Shown here one piece after another: positions 1 through 8,418 of a stretch of 64,000 nucleotides of DNA. Under the pieces are notes generated by a model. The model did not search any database and was not told where the DNA came from. It saw only the letters and a program-made list of their open reading frames with translations. Both the position numbers and the translations under genes were made by a program. The DNA comes from Dehalococcoidia bacterium (GTDB taxonomy: Bacteria > Chloroflexota > Dehalococcoidia > Dehalococcoidales > UBA3254): assembly GCA_025361145.1 (NCBI GenBank), contig JANYAV010000002.1, positions 54,369 through 118,368 on the forward strand, given 5' to 3'. Within the stretch, counting starts at the first letter, position 1; every line of letters starts with the position of its first letter.

Positions 1-509
1 TTCCAGGGTAGGTGGCCTTTTTGAAGTACCTGCTTGCCGATTGCTCCGATACTGACGTACATTGCTTCCCACACCACCAGAGCGATCAATATACCTGCGA
101 TGAATTTGCCAAATTGAATGCGCATCAAACCAGCCGTTATCGATAGCGAGACCTTTAATGGAATCACCAGCCGGAAAAATAAAATTGCCGGCAACGTTTT
201 ACTGCCTAGCTTAATCTTAACCTGCTCCAGCTTGTCCGGAGTTACCTTCAGAAATTTGGGGAAGCGCTCTATAAAACGTAACCCCAGATGTTTGGCTAAG
301 ACATAAGCCGTCAACGCCCCGGCCAGTCCTCCTAGCAGAATGACCGCGATAATCGCTGCGCCAGTCAAATACTGGGCGGTTGCTATCTGCCAGCCGGCGT
401 ACATCAAAGCAGCCTGGGTCACTCCCGGGAAGGGAATTCCCATCTCCTTGAGTGTCTGGGCTATCAATGCCGAGATTATGATGGCTGTATCCGCCGACGA
501 AATTATCAT
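1..509 (-). CDS. VTT/DedA-like membrane protein, 3' end cut by window edge
   Basis: The minus strand is open from an ATG at 509 to the window edge, giving about 169 residues. It has an early P-F-P-G motif, hydrophobic segments, and a later F-F-R-L-V-I-P stretch followed by small residues, as in the VTT (DedA/TVP38) family, whose members are thought to move or scramble lipids at the membrane. A GGGA box precedes the ATG. The start lies only 2 bases after the stop of the phosphatidyltransferase gene, so the two are probably co-transcribed and both lipid-related. The family call is from pattern recognition. The C-terminus is outside the window. Confidence 0.75.
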   Translation of the reverse strand, partial: MIISSADTAIIISALIAQTLKEMGIPFPGVTQAALMYAGWQIATAQYLTGAAIIAVILLGGLAGALTAYVLAKHLGLRFIERFPKFLKVTPDKLEQVKIKLGSKTLPAILFFRLVIPLKVSLSITAGLMRIQFGKFIAGILIALVVWEAMYVSIGAIGKQVLQKGHLPW

Positions 510-511
510 AC

Positions 512-1183
512 TTATTCCCGGTTATGCAGCCTGTTTTTTATTACCTGGTAATACTCATAGACCAGTTGCGCTCCGAGTAGGATGCACAGCGTCGCTACCA
601 CCGGGGTGAACCAATCTATACCTCGGAAGGCGTATAAAACCATCAAAATCGGTAGTATCCAGTACCTCAATAGGTGTTGAAGGGGACCGGCATAGGCGTG
701 CAGCAGCCAATCAGATTTCTTATCTAGGTTTCTCCTGATTACGGCCAGCCACCAGGATTGAGTAATCAGGAATACATATCCCGCGCCCAGCAATCCAGTT
801 ATCATTTTTTGTTGTATTAATACCAGAGGTAAAGCGACGACTAGCAGATTATCAATGGTTACATCCTCAAATTTTCCCAGGTCATTGTCGTGTTTTAGTG
901 CCCTGGATAAATCACCATCGATCCAGTCCATAAAATAAAAAGCAGCCAGTGCCACAATCGACCATTCAAATTGTTGTCTGATCCAGAGAAAGCCGAAAAC
1001 CAATATTATTAAAAAGCGGAATATTGAAACGTGGGATTGGTTAAAATGCAGGCGGATTAAAAGTGAACAGATGGGTGACGTTAGCGGACGGCGCGCTATT
1101 ATAAATTTATTAGCGAAATAAGGAGCTAAACCCCTGATCATTGCCCAGGTCTTTAATGCCCTTTCTTGCTCGCTATTTTTCAA
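512..1183 (-). CDS. CDP-alcohol phosphatidyltransferase family protein
   Basis: 223 residues, membrane protein. The family signature is complete at residues 86-111: D86-x2-D89-G90-x2-S93-R94-x8-G103-x3-D107-x3-D111. The only deviation is Ser in place of the usual Ala before Arg. The aspartates bind the metal that activates the CDP-linked lipid, so the enzyme should transfer a phosphatidyl or similar group to an alcohol; the alcohol cannot be read from sequence. Several hydrophobic segments follow the motif. The start is TTG, set by an AGGAGAGG box 7 bases upstream. It leads a two-gene unit with the VTT-like gene. Confidence 0.85.
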   Translation of the reverse strand: MKNSEQERALKTWAMIRGLAPYFANKFIIARRPLTSPICSLLIRLHFNQSHVSIFRFLIILVFGFLWIRQQFEWSIVALAAFYFMDWIDGDLSRALKHDNDLGKFEDVTIDNLLVVALPLVLIQQKMITGLLGAGYVFLITQSWWLAVIRRNLDKKSDWLLHAYAGPLQHLLRYWILPILMVLYAFRGIDWFTPVVATLCILLGAQLVYEYYQVIKNRLHNRE

Positions 1184-1262
1184 TTATAAGCCTCTCCTGA
1201 ATTCAGGTTATTATACAATACTCGCGGAGTTTATTACATAATATAATGAAAGGAACGGTCGA

Positions 1263-1291
1263 TTGACAATACTCAGGTGAGACGTTAATAT
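1263..1291 (+). promoter_or_regulatory. sigma-70-type promoter for the 1342 gene
   Basis: A perfect TTGACA box (1263-1268) is followed by a 17-base spacer and TAATAT (1286-1291). This predicts a transcript start near 1298 and a leader of about 45 bases before the ATG at 1342. Confidence 0.65.
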
Positions 1292-1341
1292 CATGGTATC
1301 CATTTTATAAATTCAGAAAAATTTAACTATGGGGTATAAAA

Positions 1342-2058
1342 ATGAAAGTATTCTTGGGCATTATTATCGGTATCGTAGTAGTAGTGGTTATCGGGGTGCT
1401 TGTGCTCGGCTACCTGGGCTTTGTTCCCGGACTTTCTAATCTTATGGGCGCCAATAAGCCAGCCAAGCTGGGTGGCACTTATAGCGCGGCCGACTATACC
1501 AGTGTTATGTCTAAAACCGGTATTCAAATGAACGACAACCTGGCTAACAGGTATCTCCCCAAGAGCCAGAAAGTTTATGGGCCACCCAAGACGGTCAGTG
1601 TGGACATGACCCCCGCTGAAATTCTGGCTATACTTAACACCAAGCCCATGTCTCCGAATGTTCCTTTTAAGGATTATGATCTTCGTATTAACGCGGATAA
1701 TTCTGTAGAGGCTTCTGCTTTATTGGAGGTTGACAAGATAGCCAACAACGATCAGATTCCCCAGGAAGTCAAAGACGCTCTAAAAAGCGTCAATGACGCC
1801 GGTCTCAAAGAAGTGCCTGTCTATATGAAAGGAGATGTCTCCGTCGTCAACGGCCAGTTGAATTACACTGCTGAAGATATTAAAATCGGTAAGCTTTCAA
1901 TTCCTGCCGGGCAAGTCAATGACGCTAAGAGCCAGGTCTCAAATTATTTCCAAACTCTTGAGTCACATATCCCGGGGCTTTCAATTAAAAATGCTAGCAT
2001 TATTAACGGCAAACTCCATTTTGACGGCACCGTCCCCAGTTCCGTCAGTGCTAAATAA
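1342..2058 (+). CDS. Membrane-anchored extracytoplasmic protein of unknown function
   Basis: 238 residues. The first 27 form one strongly hydrophobic segment that begins right after Met-Lys and has no lipobox, so it is an uncleaved anchor or signal. The remaining ~210 residues are soluble, without cysteines, and end in a domain of alternating polar and hydrophobic residues that looks beta-rich. The ending G-L-S-I-K-N-A-S-I-I-N-G-K-L-H-F-D-G recalls lipid-binding beta-domain proteins of the DUF2993 (LmeA) type, but the likeness is weak and I do not assign the family. It stands alone between its own promoter and a strong terminator. Confidence 0.7.
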   Translation: MKVFLGIIIGIVVVVVIGVLVLGYLGFVPGLSNLMGANKPAKLGGTYSAADYTSVMSKTGIQMNDNLANRYLPKSQKVYGPPKTVSVDMTPAEILAILNTKPMSPNVPFKDYDLRINADNSVEASALLEVDKIANNDQIPQEVKDALKSVNDAGLKEVPVYMKGDVSVVNGQLNYTAEDIKIGKLSIPAGQVNDAKSQVSNYFQTLESHIPGLSIKNASIINGKLHFDGTVPSSVSAK

Positions 2059-2077
2059 AAGTTAAATCTAAACTATT

Positions 2078-2119
2078 AAAAGACAAGGGAAGAGCAACAT
2101 TTTCTTTCCTTGTCTTTTT
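2078..2119 (+). terminator. Rho-independent terminator
   Basis: A 16-base arm at 2078-2093 pairs with 2103-2118 with a single G-T wobble, closes over a 9-base loop and ends in a T run. It lies 19 bases after the stop of the 1342 gene. The A-rich left arm makes it able to work in both directions. Confidence 0.85.
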
Positions 2120-2239
2120 GTTATATACTCATAGCCACGCGGATACGCCTGGGAGTATTATCACTGCTTTTAACATACGCGCTATTTGAAATTAGTTCAT
2201 GATCTGAACAATAGATATTTATCCCTCAAGGAACAAAAG

Positions 2240-2722
2240 ATGAAAATAAAAATTTGGAATTATTTAGCCTTAATGCTTTTATTACTGATGTTATTTACGG
2301 CTGGTTGTACTGGGGCAAACACTCAATTGAGTCCGTCTCCGGCGACGACAATTATCCCGTCAAATGTTGTATCACCGACCACCCCATCAGTTGTTATACC
2401 TACGATTACCCCGCAGGAGGCTTATAACTTGATACAGAAAAGCGCGAATAACTCCGATTTTGTCATACTTGATGTCAGAACTCCTGACGAATTCAACAGC
2501 GGGCATATCGCCGGTGCGGTTAACATTGATTATTATTCCCCGGAATTCAGGGCGAATATCAGTAAATTAGACAAAAATAAGCAATATTTAGTCTACTGCA
2601 GAACCGGCATACGGGCAGAGGATGCCACTAGCATAATGCTGGATATCGGATTTAAAAAGGTCCAAAACCTTATCGGTGGCATTACTCAGTGGATTCAGGG
2701 TGGGTATCCCACGCTAAAATAA
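2240..2722 (+). CDS. Rhodanese-domain lipoprotein
   Basis: 160 residues from the ATG at 2240, which has AAGGA 7 bases upstream; an in-frame TTG at 2186 lacks a ribosome site. The N-terminus is a lipoprotein signal: a run of Leu residues, then T-A-G-C with Cys23 as the lipidated residue. A Thr/Pro/Ser-rich linker follows, then one rhodanese domain with the D-V-R-T-P-D-E-F and G-H-I-x-G-A motifs and the active-site loop C120-R-T-G-I-R. It should carry sulfur as a persulfide outside the cytoplasmic membrane. Rhodaneses of this kind often serve sulfur or polysulfide metabolism, but no such genes are adjacent. Confidence 0.88.
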   Translation: MKIKIWNYLALMLLLLMLFTAGCTGANTQLSPSPATTIIPSNVVSPTTPSVVIPTITPQEAYNLIQKSANNSDFVILDVRTPDEFNSGHIAGAVNIDYYSPEFRANISKLDKNKQYLVYCRTGIRAEDATSIMLDIGFKKVQNLIGGITQWIQGGYPTLK

Positions 2723-2769
2723 GCTTAACGACATTACGCGAATCGTCGTCTGTATTCAGTTAAGTTGGT

Positions 2770-3528
2770 CTAATAGGCCGTCCAGCCGGCATCTGCTGTG
2801 ATAATCGCGCCGTTGATAAAGCTGGAATCTTCACTAGCCAGGAAGAGCGCGACTTTAGCGATTTCCTCCGGCTCTCCTATTCTGGGATTTAAATTCATGC
2901 CTAACATTGCTCTTTCCATGCCAAATTGATTCGGAGCTGTGATGGTAGACCCTATATTGGTATTAACCCCGCCGGGAGCAATGGCGTTGCAGCGGATACC
3001 TAGTTTAGCATATTGAAAGCCCACATTTTTAGTTAATCCTATGACCGCATGTTTCGATGCTGTATAGGCTGTCCCCGCTCTGGAACCTTGAAGTCCTCCA
3101 GCCGATGCTATATTGATAATAATTCCAGATTTCTTTTCGATAAATATAGCCAGCGCTTTTCTGGTTCCACGCATGGGCCCGGTGGCATTCACAGCGAATA
3201 CTTTTTCCCAGAGCTCATCAGTTAAGGCGGCCGCAGGCACAAAATTGTCCATTATGCCGGCATTATTTACTAGAATATCTAAAGTGCCGTATATACTTAC
3301 AGCTTTATCGATCATATTTTGAACATCAGCTTCTTTGGTCACATCCGCTATTACGGCTGTAGCAATTCCACTTTTGGCTGTTATCTCGGTGACAACTGTA
3401 TTTATCGTATCCACTTTGATGTCCGCTACGATCACTTTAGCGCCTTCTTGCGCATAAAGCATCGCTATTGCTTTACCCATGCCAGATCCGGCGCCCGTTA
3501 CTACTGCCACTTTATTTTGAAGTTTCAT
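2770..3528 (-). CDS. Short-chain dehydrogenase/reductase (classical SDR)
   Basis: 252 residues, the standard length for a classical SDR. The cofactor motif T-G-A-G-S-G-M-G is at 11-18, N-N-A-G at 88-91, and the catalytic set is N114, S142, Y155 and K159. An Asp at the end of the second strand (residue 36, in V-A-D-I) favours NAD(H) over NADP(H). The C-terminal D-A-G-W-T sequence is common in 3-oxoacyl-ACP reductase and glucose-dehydrogenase-like members; the substrate cannot be told from sequence. The ATG has a strong AGGAGGG site. It is a single gene convergent with the rhodanese gene. Confidence 0.88.
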   Translation of the reverse strand: MKLQNKVAVVTGAGSGMGKAIAMLYAQEGAKVIVADIKVDTINTVVTEITAKSGIATAVIADVTKEADVQNMIDKAVSIYGTLDILVNNAGIMDNFVPAAALTDELWEKVFAVNATGPMRGTRKALAIFIEKKSGIIINIASAGGLQGSRAGTAYTASKHAVIGLTKNVGFQYAKLGIRCNAIAPGGVNTNIGSTITAPNQFGMERAMLGMNLNPRIGEPEEIAKVALFLASEDSSFINGAIITADAGWTAY

Positions 3529-3685
3529 CTATTTAGCCCTCCTGGTTCTATACTATTAACATTATATACGTAAATAGCTGCAAAACTAGTCATAGCAATA
3601 CTGTCTTTACTCTATTAGAATAACTTGGGTAGTTCGATGACATCCCCTAGTATCAGTTCTGCTGCAAAATGGTAGCAAAAACAAG

Positions 3686-3722
3686 AAAAGCCCTTGAGCC
3701 TTTAATAACTCAAGGGCTTTTT
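3686..3722. terminator. Bidirectional rho-independent terminator
   Basis: AAAAGCCCTTGAG pairs exactly with its complement across a 10-base loop and ends in T5. With A's on one side and T's on the other it can stop transcription from either strand. It lies 12 bases past the 3' end of the minus-strand tRNA-Arg and probably terminates it. Confidence 0.85.
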
Positions 3723-3734
3723 AGCTATAAATAG

Positions 3735-3810
3735 TGGTGCGCCTGGAGGGATTCGAACCCTCGACCACCGGTTTCGAAGACCGATGCTCTATCCACTGAG
3801 CTACGGGCGC
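3735..3810 (-). tRNA. tRNA-Arg (anticodon TCG)
   Basis: Full cloverleaf on the minus strand, 76 nt with an encoded CCA. The anticodon stem T-C-G-G-T / A-C-C-G-G holds the loop CTTCGAA, anticodon TCG (reads CGA). The T-arm GAGGG-TTCGAAT-CCCTC is perfect. The acceptor stem has one C-A mismatch at the sixth pair. An integrase remnant lies 48 bases from its 5' end. Confidence 0.95.
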
Positions 3811-3858
3811 ATGAGGCTAAATTTAACTTATAATTTACATAACTCCAGAATTTGTCAT

Positions 3859-4083
3859 TTAATCGTTACCAGACCCTCCAGTTAGTAACACTCCGTCCAA
3901 TAACTCATTTGCATCACTTTGTCTGCCTTCTATTATATGAGAATACACAGTCATTGTAAAAGCTGCCGAGGCGTGGCTAAGGGCTTCAGTAATGACCTTA
4001 GGTGGTGCTCTGCGTAATAGAATAAACCAAGCGAATGTATGTAGAAGGGCGTTAAAGCTCTCTTGTCTTGACCATGCTGACAA
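3859..4083 (-). pseudogene. C-terminal remnant of a tyrosine recombinase/integrase
   Basis: 74 codons that match only the end of a phage-type integrase: H-T-F...L-L-R...P-P-K-V-I-T-E-A-L-S-H-A-S...T-V-Y-S-H-I. This includes the equivalents of the late catalytic His (in L-S-H) and the nucleophile Tyr (in V-Y-S-H). The Arg that should follow H-T-F is replaced (H-T-F-A-W), and the N-terminal DNA-binding and first catalytic regions are missing. It is therefore a decayed gene. Its place next to tRNA-Arg fits a former integration site. Confidence 0.75.
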
Positions 4084-4172
4084 GCATTGCGTAAAAGGTT
4101 ATTATTAGGGTAAAGGTGTGCCCTGATGCCGGTGAAGCAGATCGCGGACCGGTTTTTACGCGGAGAGGTGTT

Positions 4173-5309
4173 ATGGTTACTTTCTGTTATACTGAATTTG
4201 CCCCGGCTGAGAGAAGTTCCCCGGCTGAGATTGCCGCTCAGGTGAGACGAGTTGCGGAATTTGTCGGTCAGTCCGGCATCCTTGACATGGTGCCAGAAGC
4301 TCTTTTGATTCTAAATCAGAACCGCCAGATTGTTTTTGCTAACAACAACGCTATTCAGCTGCTTGAGTCAGACGAAGAGAACACAATCTATGGTCTGCGT
4401 CCTGGTGAACTTTTAGACTGTACGCACGCATCAGAATCTACTTCCGGCTGCGGTACTACTAAATTTTGCAGTGCCTGCGGTGCTGTCAAGGCAATTCAAA
4501 GCAGTTTGAGCGGAGCTGAGGCTATCGAGGAATGCCGTCTTAACCAGAAAAAAAGCGGTAACGCTTTGGACCTTAGAGCCTGGGCTTTTCCCCTAAAGGT
4601 AGCTGAGCAGCTCTTCAGTTTATTCGTAATTACCGATATCAGCGATGAGAAAAGAAGACGTATACTGGAGCGTATATTTTTCCACGATATTCTTAACACT
4701 GCCAGCGGGATTTTCAGCTTTGCTGAGATTCTGGGAGAGCTTGATGCCGCCGAAATTAAGGAGTTTCAAGGCCATATCTACAAACTCAGTACTCGCCTGA
4801 TTGATGAGATTAACTCTCAGAGAGACCTGATGAAAGCTGAAAATCATGAATTGACCGCTAACTATAAAGAGGTCGATTCTTTGAGTTTTATCACCGATCT
4901 TACTGCTCTTTATAGTAAGAACGATGTGGCTAAGGGCAAAAATGTGGTGATGGCGCCTGATTCTCAGTTGGTCACCTTCACTACTGATCCTGTGCTACTG
5001 GCTAGAGTGCTGGGCAATATGCTGAAGAACGCACTAGAGTCAACTGGACCAGGAGAGACAGTTACATCCAGCTGCCGCAAAATTGATAACAAGGTGCAAT
5101 TTAGCGTCCACAACCCCTGTTTTATATCGCAGGAAATCCAGTTACAAATCTTTCTTCGTTCCTTCTCTACCAAAGGTGCAAATCGTGGTCTGGGCACCTA
5201 CAGCATGCGTCTCCTGAGCGAGCGTTATTTGCAGGGGAAGGTCTGGTTTACTTCATCTAAGGAAGACGGCACCCGCTTTTATGCGTCATATCCTCTTTCC
5301 ATCCAGTAG
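4173..5309 (+). CDS. PAS-domain histidine kinase with a cysteine motif
   Basis: 378 residues from the ATG at 4173, chosen for its GGAGAGG site; an upstream GTG at 4116 has none. No membrane segments, so a cytoplasmic sensor. A PAS domain (about 35-155) contains C83-x9-C93-x5-C99-x2-C102, which could bind a metal or iron-sulfur cluster. The H-box is F-F-H171-D-I-L-N-T. The ATPase domain has the N-box (G-N-M-L-K-N-A-L-E) and a short G-box (R-G-L-G-T-Y). No response regulator is beside it, so it is an orphan. It lies between the integrase remnant and tRNA-Gln, so it may be cargo of an old insertion. Confidence 0.85.
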   Translation: MVTFCYTEFAPAERSSPAEIAAQVRRVAEFVGQSGILDMVPEALLILNQNRQIVFANNNAIQLLESDEENTIYGLRPGELLDCTHASESTSGCGTTKFCSACGAVKAIQSSLSGAEAIEECRLNQKKSGNALDLRAWAFPLKVAEQLFSLFVITDISDEKRRRILERIFFHDILNTASGIFSFAEILGELDAAEIKEFQGHIYKLSTRLIDEINSQRDLMKAENHELTANYKEVDSLSFITDLTALYSKNDVAKGKNVVMAPDSQLVTFTTDPVLLARVLGNMLKNALESTGPGETVTSSCRKIDNKVQFSVHNPCFISQEIQLQIFLRSFSTKGANRGLGTYSMRLLSERYLQGKVWFTSSKEDGTRFYASYPLSIQ

Positions 5310-5393
5310 CAGCCCCTCTCTTAGTTGGAAATGACTTTTAGCCGCAATCAGGTTGCTAGAGCCACGCTTTCAATGTTATAATCTCTACTGTAC

Positions 5394-5467
5394 TGGGGGT
5401 TAGTCTAGTGGTAGGACAGCGGACTCTGACTCCGCGTGCGGAGGTTCGAGCCCTCCACCCCCAGCCA
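5394..5467 (+). tRNA. tRNA-Gln (anticodon CTG)
   Basis: 74 nt with encoded CCA. Acceptor TGGGGGT pairs with ACCCCCA; discriminator G. The anticodon stem GCGGA/TCCGC holds CTCTGAC, anticodon CTG. The T-arm GGAGG-TTCGAGC-CCTCC is perfect. Confidence 0.95.
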
Positions 5468-5543
5468 TTATCTACGCATTACAAACTACCCCGATTAGAG
5501 CTGCGGTAAATTACTTTTTTAACTACTAACTATTAATAACTAA

Positions 5544-5644
5544 TTACTTCTTGTGCAATAACGAAGCTCCGCTAACATCCATCTTGCCGGCCGCGGCTGT
5601 ACCTTTATAATTCAAGGTGGATGCGCCGGAAACCTCAACGTCCA
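5544..5644 (-). pseudogene. Remnant of a DUF2807 (GIN-domain) protein
   Basis: The minus strand encodes about 32 residues ending in a stop and reading D-V-E-V-S-G-A-S-T-L-N-Y-K-G, then K-M-D-V-S-G-A-S-L-L. The repeated V-S-G-A-S step is the beta-helix signature of DUF2807, a putative adhesin-head domain normally of about 200 residues. An in-frame stop lies just upstream, so only the last turns survive. This explains part of the 338-base gap between tRNA-Gln and the transhydroxylase gene. Confidence 0.6.
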
Positions 5645-5806
5645 GTTATTCGTTAACAGCCGGAATACGTACAGGATCGGCTAAATAAAAGGTTGATAAT
5701 TTGCACAAACTGACCTATCATAATAGTTGGAACCTTTCCACGAATCTATTGACGGCTGTAGCACTATGTTACGCCGGCCAAAATTTCAGTCTCGGAGGAT
5801 TTTCAG

Positions 5807-8311
5807 GTGTCTGAACAAACTTTTATTAATTGTGGCCAGGGTGGCCCGGTTAAGGTTCATGTAAAGGATGGCAAAATCGTCAGGCTTCGCCCGTTAGTTT
5901 TCGATACTACCGATGGACCTTCCTGGAAGATCGATGCACGCGGGCAAAGCTTTACTCCTCCGCGTAAAGCCTGTTTACCTCCTTACTCAATGACTGAGAG
6001 AGTCAGGACTTATTCTGAGGATAGAATTCAGTATCCGATGATCCGGGTGGATTTTGATCCTAACGGTGATCGGCATCCTGAGAATCGCGGTAAATCCGGT
6101 TATCGCCGCGCTACCTGGCAAGAAGCACTCGACCTGGTGGCGGGAGAAATGAAACGCATCCGCGCTAAATACGGTGCATCTGCTATAATGTCCCGTACTT
6201 CGTCTCATCATAACTGGGGTAATATAGGCTATCGTGCCAGCACCTGGTCCAGATTTTTTAATCTGATTGGTTTTACCGAGGTGCTGGATAATCCCGATAG
6301 CTGGGAAGGCTGGCATTGGGGCGCTCCACACGCCTACGGTTTATATTGGCGGCTGGGGTTGCCTGAGCAATACGATTTACTGGAAGATGCCCTGAAAAAT
6401 ACCGATATGGTGATTCACTGGGGCAATGATCCTGATTCAACCTTTGGTGTTTACGGCGGACAGGAATCAGCGATTTGGCGTGTCTGGTTGAAAAAGCTGG
6501 GCATCAAGCAGATTTTTATTGATCCTTTCTGTAATTATTCAGCAGTGACCTTCGGCGCCAAGTGGATTGCCCCTCGTCCCGGAACGGATGCAGCTATGGC
6601 TGAAGCCATCGCCTATGTCTGGTTAAAAGCTGGTTCTTATGATAAGAAATATGTAGAAACCCACACTCAGGGATTCGAGGCTTTTAAGAGCCAGATACTG
6701 GGTGAAACGGACGGGACTGCCCGCACTCCGAAATGGGCGGCCGAGATTTGCGGTGTGCCCGAGCGCGTCATTACCGCGCTGGCTAAAGAATGGGCCTCTA
6801 AGCGTACTATGTTGGGAGCTGGGTCGAGAGGCGCGGAATCAGGTGCTTGCCGTCAAGCCTATGCTACCGAATGGCCGCGCTTGATGATCTATCTGCAGGC
6901 TATGCAGGGTTGGGGCAAACCCGGGGTGAACTTCTGGGGGACTTCCATGGGCGCTCCCTTTAATATTGAACCCGAGTTTTTTGGTTATAACGTAGGCGGC
7001 ATGAACTTCGTGGCCAAGAAAAAACCGGTCAATCCGATAAAACAGAAAATTCAGCGCTTACTGGTGCCGGATGCTGTCTTGAACCCTCCTATTAGCTGGA
7101 ACGGCCCTGGGATTTGCGGTGGTTCTATTGAACAGCAGTTCCAGAAATTTACTTATCCTATGGAAGGCAATTCCGAGGTCAAGATGTTTTACCGCTACGG
7201 CGGTTCCTTTATTAGTACTATGATAGACACCTCCAAGTGGCTTAAGATGTACCAGAGTCCCAAACTTGAGTTTGTGGTTAACGAGGACTGCTGGTTCTGC
7301 AACGAGACCCGCTATGCCGACGTAATATTGCCGGCTTGTACCAATTTCGAGCGTAATGATATTGGCGAATGGGCGCTGCCCGGCGGAGCTTCTTTGCATG
7401 GTTCCTGCGAATGTAATCATCGCGTAATCGTCTATCAACAGAAATGTATCGAACCTATGTTTGAATCCAAGAGCGACTATTGGATCTTGACTCAATTAGC
7501 TGATAGATTGGGGCTTAAAGAGGAATATACCGAAGGCAACACGGAAGAAGATTGGATAGAGAAGTTTTTCTATGCTACCGGGCTGCCCAAGGTCATCTCC
7601 TTCGATGCCTTCAAGAAAAAAGGTTATTATATGGTACCCGTACCTCAGAATTATAAACCTACCCCCGCAATGCGCTGGTTTTATGAAGGCCGTGATTGCG
7701 ATACTCCTGATACTGGTAATCCCAAATTGGGAACGGATAAGGCTAAAGAACTCAGTTCTTTCAGCGGCAAGATTGAATTTGTCTCAGAGAGCTTAAAGAA
7801 ATTTACCCCTGATGATCAAGAGAGGCCGTTGACCGCCCGCTACATTCCCAGCTGGGAAGGTTATAACTCAGATCTGACTGCAACCTATCCATTGCAGTTG
7901 ATTTCGCCTCATCCCAGGATGTCTTTCCATACTCAACATGATACGCATGTCCCCTGGTTATGTGAGATTCCGGCCAACCGTATTTTTAAAGATGGTTATT
8001 ACTGGCATGTTATCAGGATCCATCCCGTGGATGCCGACGCCAGGGGTATTAAGAATAAGGATATCATTGAGATATACAACGACCGAGGTTCCGTACTGGG
8101 AATAGCGTATGTCACCGAAAGAATGCGTCCCGGTGTGCTCCATTCGTATGAGGGTTCATCCTCTTACGACCCGATTGTGCTTGGCAATCCGGCTAGTTCA
8201 GATAGGGGTGGATGCGTGAACCTGCTAACTCCTTCCCGCTTAATCTCTAAAAATGTTCCCGGTATGGCTCCCAACTCCTGCTTGATTGAAGTCAGGCGCT
8301 GGGAAGGATAG
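5807..8311 (+). CDS. Pyrogallol-phloroglucinol transhydroxylase-like molybdoenzyme, catalytic subunit
   Basis: 834 residues, DMSO-reductase superfamily, starting at GTG with a GGAGG site. Unlike most relatives it lacks the N-terminal four-cysteine cluster motif: only C9 is present in N-C-G-Q-G-G. This matches the transhydroxylase large subunit AthL of Pelobacter acidigallici (about 875 residues). The AthL active-site residues as I recall them (H144, D174, Mo ligand S175, Y404) align at a constant offset of 10 with H134, D164, S165 and Y394. It should bind two molybdopterin guanine dinucleotides in the cytoplasm and act on a hydroxylated aromatic or similar substrate without net redox change. 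No AthS-like iron-sulfur subunit is adjacent and no Tat signal is present. The substrate is an inference. Confidence 0.82.
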   Translation: MSEQTFINCGQGGPVKVHVKDGKIVRLRPLVFDTTDGPSWKIDARGQSFTPPRKACLPPYSMTERVRTYSEDRIQYPMIRVDFDPNGDRHPENRGKSGYRRATWQEALDLVAGEMKRIRAKYGASAIMSRTSSHHNWGNIGYRASTWSRFFNLIGFTEVLDNPDSWEGWHWGAPHAYGLYWRLGLPEQYDLLEDALKNTDMVIHWGNDPDSTFGVYGGQESAIWRVWLKKLGIKQIFIDPFCNYSAVTFGAKWIAPRPGTDAAMAEAIAYVWLKAGSYDKKYVETHTQGFEAFKSQILGETDGTARTPKWAAEICGVPERVITALAKEWASKRTMLGAGSRGAESGACRQAYATEWPRLMIYLQAMQGWGKPGVNFWGTSMGAPFNIEPEFFGYNVGGMNFVAKKKPVNPIKQKIQRLLVPDAVLNPPISWNGPGICGGSIEQQFQKFTYPMEGNSEVKMFYRYGGSFISTMIDTSKWLKMYQSPKLEFVVNEDCWFCNETRYADVILPACTNFERNDIGEWALPGGASLHGSCECNHRVIVYQQKCIEPMFESKSDYWILTQLADRLGLKEEYTEGNTEEDWIEKFFYATGLPKVISFDAFKKKGYYMVPVPQNYKPTPAMRWFYEGRDCDTPDTGNPKLGTDKAKELSSFSGKIEFVSESLKKFTPDDQERPLTARYIPSWEGYNSDLTATYPLQLISPHPRMSFHTQHDTHVPWLCEIPANRIFKDGYYWHVIRIHPVDADARGIKNKDIIEIYNDRGSVLGIAYVTERMRPGVLHSYEGSSSYDPIVLGNPASSDRGGCVNLLTPSRLISKNVPGMAPNSCLIEVRRWEG

Positions 8312-8334
8312 CTCATACTTCAGATCTAAAAGTT

Positions 8335-8364
8335 GGGGCAGCTAATTTTAGCTGCCCCTTTTTT
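8335..8364 (+). terminator. Rho-independent terminator
   Basis: GGGGCAGCTA pairs perfectly with TAGCTGCCCC over a 4-base ATTT loop and ends in T6. It lies 23 bases after the transhydroxylase stop and marks that gene as monocistronic. Confidence 0.93.
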
Positions 8365-8418
8365 CTTTGACGCCTTGGATTGTTCCGTTTACTATGAAAA
8401 TAGGAAGGCTGAAAGGAA

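Noticed and set aside
118..609. Two plus-strand open frames (118-306 and 340-609)
   Set aside because: They are antisense to the VTT-like gene and the end of the phosphatidyltransferase gene, both of which show clear family motifs.
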